In this document: positions 61,839-64,000 of the stretch, piece by piece
Numbering within the stretch: position 1 is the stretch's first letter
Layout of the letters: each line of letters opens with the position of its first letter
NCBI GenBank assembly: GCA_014529385.2
Contig: CM043966.1
Coordinates: 95,072,587-95,136,586, forward strand
Origin: Adiantum capillus-veneris
Lineage: Eukaryota; Streptophyta; Polypodiopsida; Polypodiales; Pteridaceae
Direction of reading: 5' to 3'
DNA: 64,000 nucleotides
Translations under genes and position numbers: made by a program
The notes under the pieces: generated by a model
What the model was told of the DNA's origin: nothing
The model's input: the letters and a program-made list of their open reading frames with translations, nothing else
The model's database searches: none

Positions 61839-62009
61839 TATAGGCGTCGCTATATATAGCGATTCCTATAGCAAGGCATATAGTGACGGTTATAGCGACA
61901 CTCATAGCAACGTTCCTGTATCGACGGTCTTAGCGACGTTGGGGAGTATAAAAACCCAATGTATTTCCATCGCTAACAGCGTCACAAGTGCACACAACCT
62001 CTTGTAGTG
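61839..62009. repeat. CACTA B right subterminal motif cluster and terminus
   Basis: Multiple variants of GTCGCTATA / TAGCGACG / AGCAACG precede the terminal CTTGTAGTG at 62001-62009. Confidence 0.8.
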
Positions 62010-62716
62010 GTGGACATACAAGAGTATGTTTCAAAAGGTGTGGTATGCCAAAAGACCAAGTATGATAGAGGGAAACAACCTGGGTTACTCCAGCCATTGT
62101 CAGTCCCCAATTCACCATGGGAGAGTATATCCATGGATTTTATCTTTGGATTACCTAAGTCTATCCATGGGAATACGGGAATATGGACAATAGTCGACAA
62201 GTTTAGCAAGAAAGTACACTTTATTCCTGTCAAAAACACTATTAAGGCACACCAAATGGAAACTCTCTTCATATCTCAAATTTTCAAACACCATGGATTG
62301 CAAACATCCATCGTGTCAGATAGAGATCCTAGAATGACCAAGAATTTTTGGATCGGATCTCTTTGAAAATCTAGGTACAAGACTGAATTTCTCTTCAGCT
62401 TGTCACCCCCAAACGGATGTCCAAAGGGAGATAGCCAATCTTTCAATTCTTGATCTACTAAAGACTTATGTTAAGGAAGTATTTACCCATTGTAGAGTAT
62501 GCTTGCAATAATACTATACTACTATGCAAGGCACCTTTTGAGATCATAGAAAAAAGACCTAAAAGTCCCTTGCTACTTAAAGTACATGGAAAGATCTTCG
62601 CTGTTGATGATGAGTATAGCCATCACCTACAAGAATATTTCCAAAAGATTAAGGAGGCTATATCCATCTCTCAACAAAGGAAAAAAGCTGCTACAATGCT
62701 TACAATGCTACATTAG
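62010..62716 (+). pseudogene. G2 integrase, remainder
   Basis: It reads VDIQEYVSKGVVCQKTKYDR (finger; the first Cys of the pair is lost, Gly instead), LSVPNSPWESISMDFIFGLP (first Asp), VDKFSKKVHFIPV, FKHHGLQTSIVSDRDPRMTK (second Asp), and after a shift CHPQTDVQRE-like residues in which the usual Glu region is degenerate. A further open piece 62468-62716 reads LPIVEYACNNTI and ends in a coiled, Lys-rich stretch. It is the continuation of the integrase cut at 55368. Confidence 0.82.
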
Positions 62717-63814
62717 AGTAAGCAAATGTACATGTTTCTTTTAAATGACCAATGTTTTTTTCTTATAAGACTAATTCTCTTTTTATGGTACACAAATTTA
62801 AATATCATGCATGCTTATAATCATGTTTGTGACGATGACGTCTCTCAAACACCAAGTAAAATTTACTAACTCTACTTTGGGAGAATAATATGGACTAAAG
62901 ATCAGACATGCTTGCGGCAGCTACGTCTCCCAAGCACCAAATGGATTAGTCATCCATCTTGGAATGATGTCATAGGATAAAAAGGGATCCTCTACCCACT
63001 AAGAAACTAAGGCTTTAGCTCTTCTACCTCATAGTCAAGAATGACTATGATTTCAAGAGAGAGATAATGTCATAAATGTAATATCTAACCAACCCAAATT
63101 ATTTTCCCATATTAAACTTATCATTTAATGTGGGAGAAAAAATGGGAACAAGGGTTAGAATATAGACATGTTCTTATGGATCTATCTCAACACAGGGCCA
63201 AAGTTAAAGGGGTCCAAATGAGAGATGGTCTGTCAAAGAGCAATGCTAGCTAATGAAGCTTAAATACCTTAGGGTTAGCTTCATTAAAGACCTCCAAAGG
63301 TTAGTGTTAAAAGTCCTTTGACCTTAGGCAAGCTAGGGCAGTTTTTGAGGTGGAAACCTGGTCCAAGCTGAACTTGAGGTGAGAACCTTCTCCAAGCTTA
63401 AAGGGCTCAAGGTGTTCCAAAAAATTCAACAAGATCCCTACTCAAGGGGGGGTGAGCCCTTATTGTAGGAGCTAGAGAGAGAACACACACACCCTCACAC
63501 AAGTCAATCATTGCCTAATGAAGCAAAAGGGACACATGTCAATTTCCTCTCCATGCTGCCCTCATAAGGTGCCTAAAAGCCTATTGGTTGGCCTCCCAAG
63601 GGTTCCAATGATAATTTTACTAATTTAATTAATTGTGTATGCATTTATCAAGGTCTCTCTCTCTCAAAGGGGAAAGGGGGACACTTGTCCCAAGGCTAGC
63701 ATGCTTGCTTGATATGCACCATGCATGTGATTGGCTAGGCTTGTAGGGGTCCAATCATCTTCTAGCATGAGCTACAAACAAGGAAGCTAGGGGCTAGCTT
63801 AGGGGGGTATACTC

Positions 63815-63850
<36 letters not shown>

Positions 63851-63852
63851 AC

Positions 63853-63927
<75 letters not shown>

Positions 63928-64000
63928 GTGTGAAGTGCAAAGTGCAAGAGCTCCATCTCCTTCTCCAAGCTTGTTAAAAATTTGAGTGCCTACACCAACA
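62717..64000. other. Unassigned end of window with poly-C/(CT)n tract
   Basis: No coding motif is recognised. A poly-C run (about 63817-63850) followed by (CT)n to about 63924 is present. The end of G2 and its 3' LTR may lie here (for example near the purine-rich GTGGGAGAAAAAATGGGA at 63129), but no second LTR is available for comparison. Confidence 0.4.

Larger units (their letters stand above)
55369..62009 (+). mobile_element. CACTA (En/Spm) element B, inserted in the G2 integrase
   Basis: The left end begins CACTTCACATTAGCGACG (CACTT for CACTA); the right end is CTCTTGTAGTG. Both ends carry TAGCGACG-type motif clusters. The G2 integrase reads up to YWPT on the left and resumes as VDIQEYVSKG on the right, so the insertion point is tightly bounded, although I see no clean 3-base duplication. 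Inside are a TNP2-type gene with its catalytic core and a Transposase_24-type gene, in the same order as element A. Confidence 0.88.
51779..62716 (+). mobile_element. Ty3/gypsy retrotransposon G2, split by CACTA B
   Basis: Gag, protease remnant, RT, single RNase H and the integrase start lie at 51779-55368; the integrase continues at 62010-62716. It lacks the second RNase H of G1 and has a different gag, so it belongs to another gypsy lineage. It abuts the truncated copia element on the left. LTRs were not delimited. Confidence 0.85.

Overview
This window looks like intergenic, repeat-dominated nuclear DNA from a land plant. The grounds are the mobile-element lineages present: Ty3/gypsy elements (one with a second RNase H domain), Ty1/copia, CACTA (En/Spm) elements with TNP2-type and Transposase_24-type proteins, and a plant-type LINE. 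There are also GT-AG introns and a nuclear copy of mitochondrial atp9 whose codons look unedited. A fern or another non-seed plant is my best guess, because heavy organelle editing and this style of (GA)n/(CT)n-rich repeat DNA fit it, but the sequence does not prove it. I found no intact ordinary single-copy host gene; almost every coding stretch is a broken mobile-element gene.

Layout. 1-720: end of an unrecognised, spliced, broken gene. 755-2923: inverted, internally deleted LINE. 3.1-7.5 kb: microsatellites and a duplicated unit. 7.5-11.5 kb: two near-identical, inverted reverse transcriptase genes of Penelope-like type. 11.5-16.8 kb: AT-rich degenerate repeats with a PPR-gene relic. 16.9-44.3 kb: one Ty3/gypsy element (G1), split by a 21.6-kb insertion. 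44.3-49.7 kb: little recognisable. 49.7-51.8 kb: inverted Ty1/copia. 51.8-62.7 kb: a second Ty3/gypsy element (G2), split by a CACTA element (B, 55369-62009). 62.7-64 kb: unassigned.

The most interesting object is the insertion at 19734-41382 (called T1 here). Its two ends are 22-bp inverted repeats matching at 21 positions, and it interrupts the G1 reverse transcriptase. It carries two convergent gene sets. On the left (+) is a transposase-like protein with conserved blocks DFAKNYSF...EIQS, SDGAASQFK and GHGKGEHDGAGA. On the right (-) is a spliced set encoding a RING-like zinc-binding protein and an FCP1/NIF-type phosphatase-like domain. T1 is peppered with ACCGGT-centred tandem repeats. T1 was itself invaded by a LINE (24795-29560), which holds the mitochondrial fragment, and by a CACTA element (A, 31094-37788) that sits in the phosphatase-like exon.

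The two CACTA elements are damaged in complementary ways. A lacks the catalytic Transposase_21 core but keeps DUF4218 and DUF4216. B keeps the core but loses DUF4218/DUF4216 at a ~105-bp-arm hairpin. The nesting order (G1 < T1 < LINE < mitochondrial DNA; T1 < CACTA A; G2 < CACTA B) gives a relative history of the locus.
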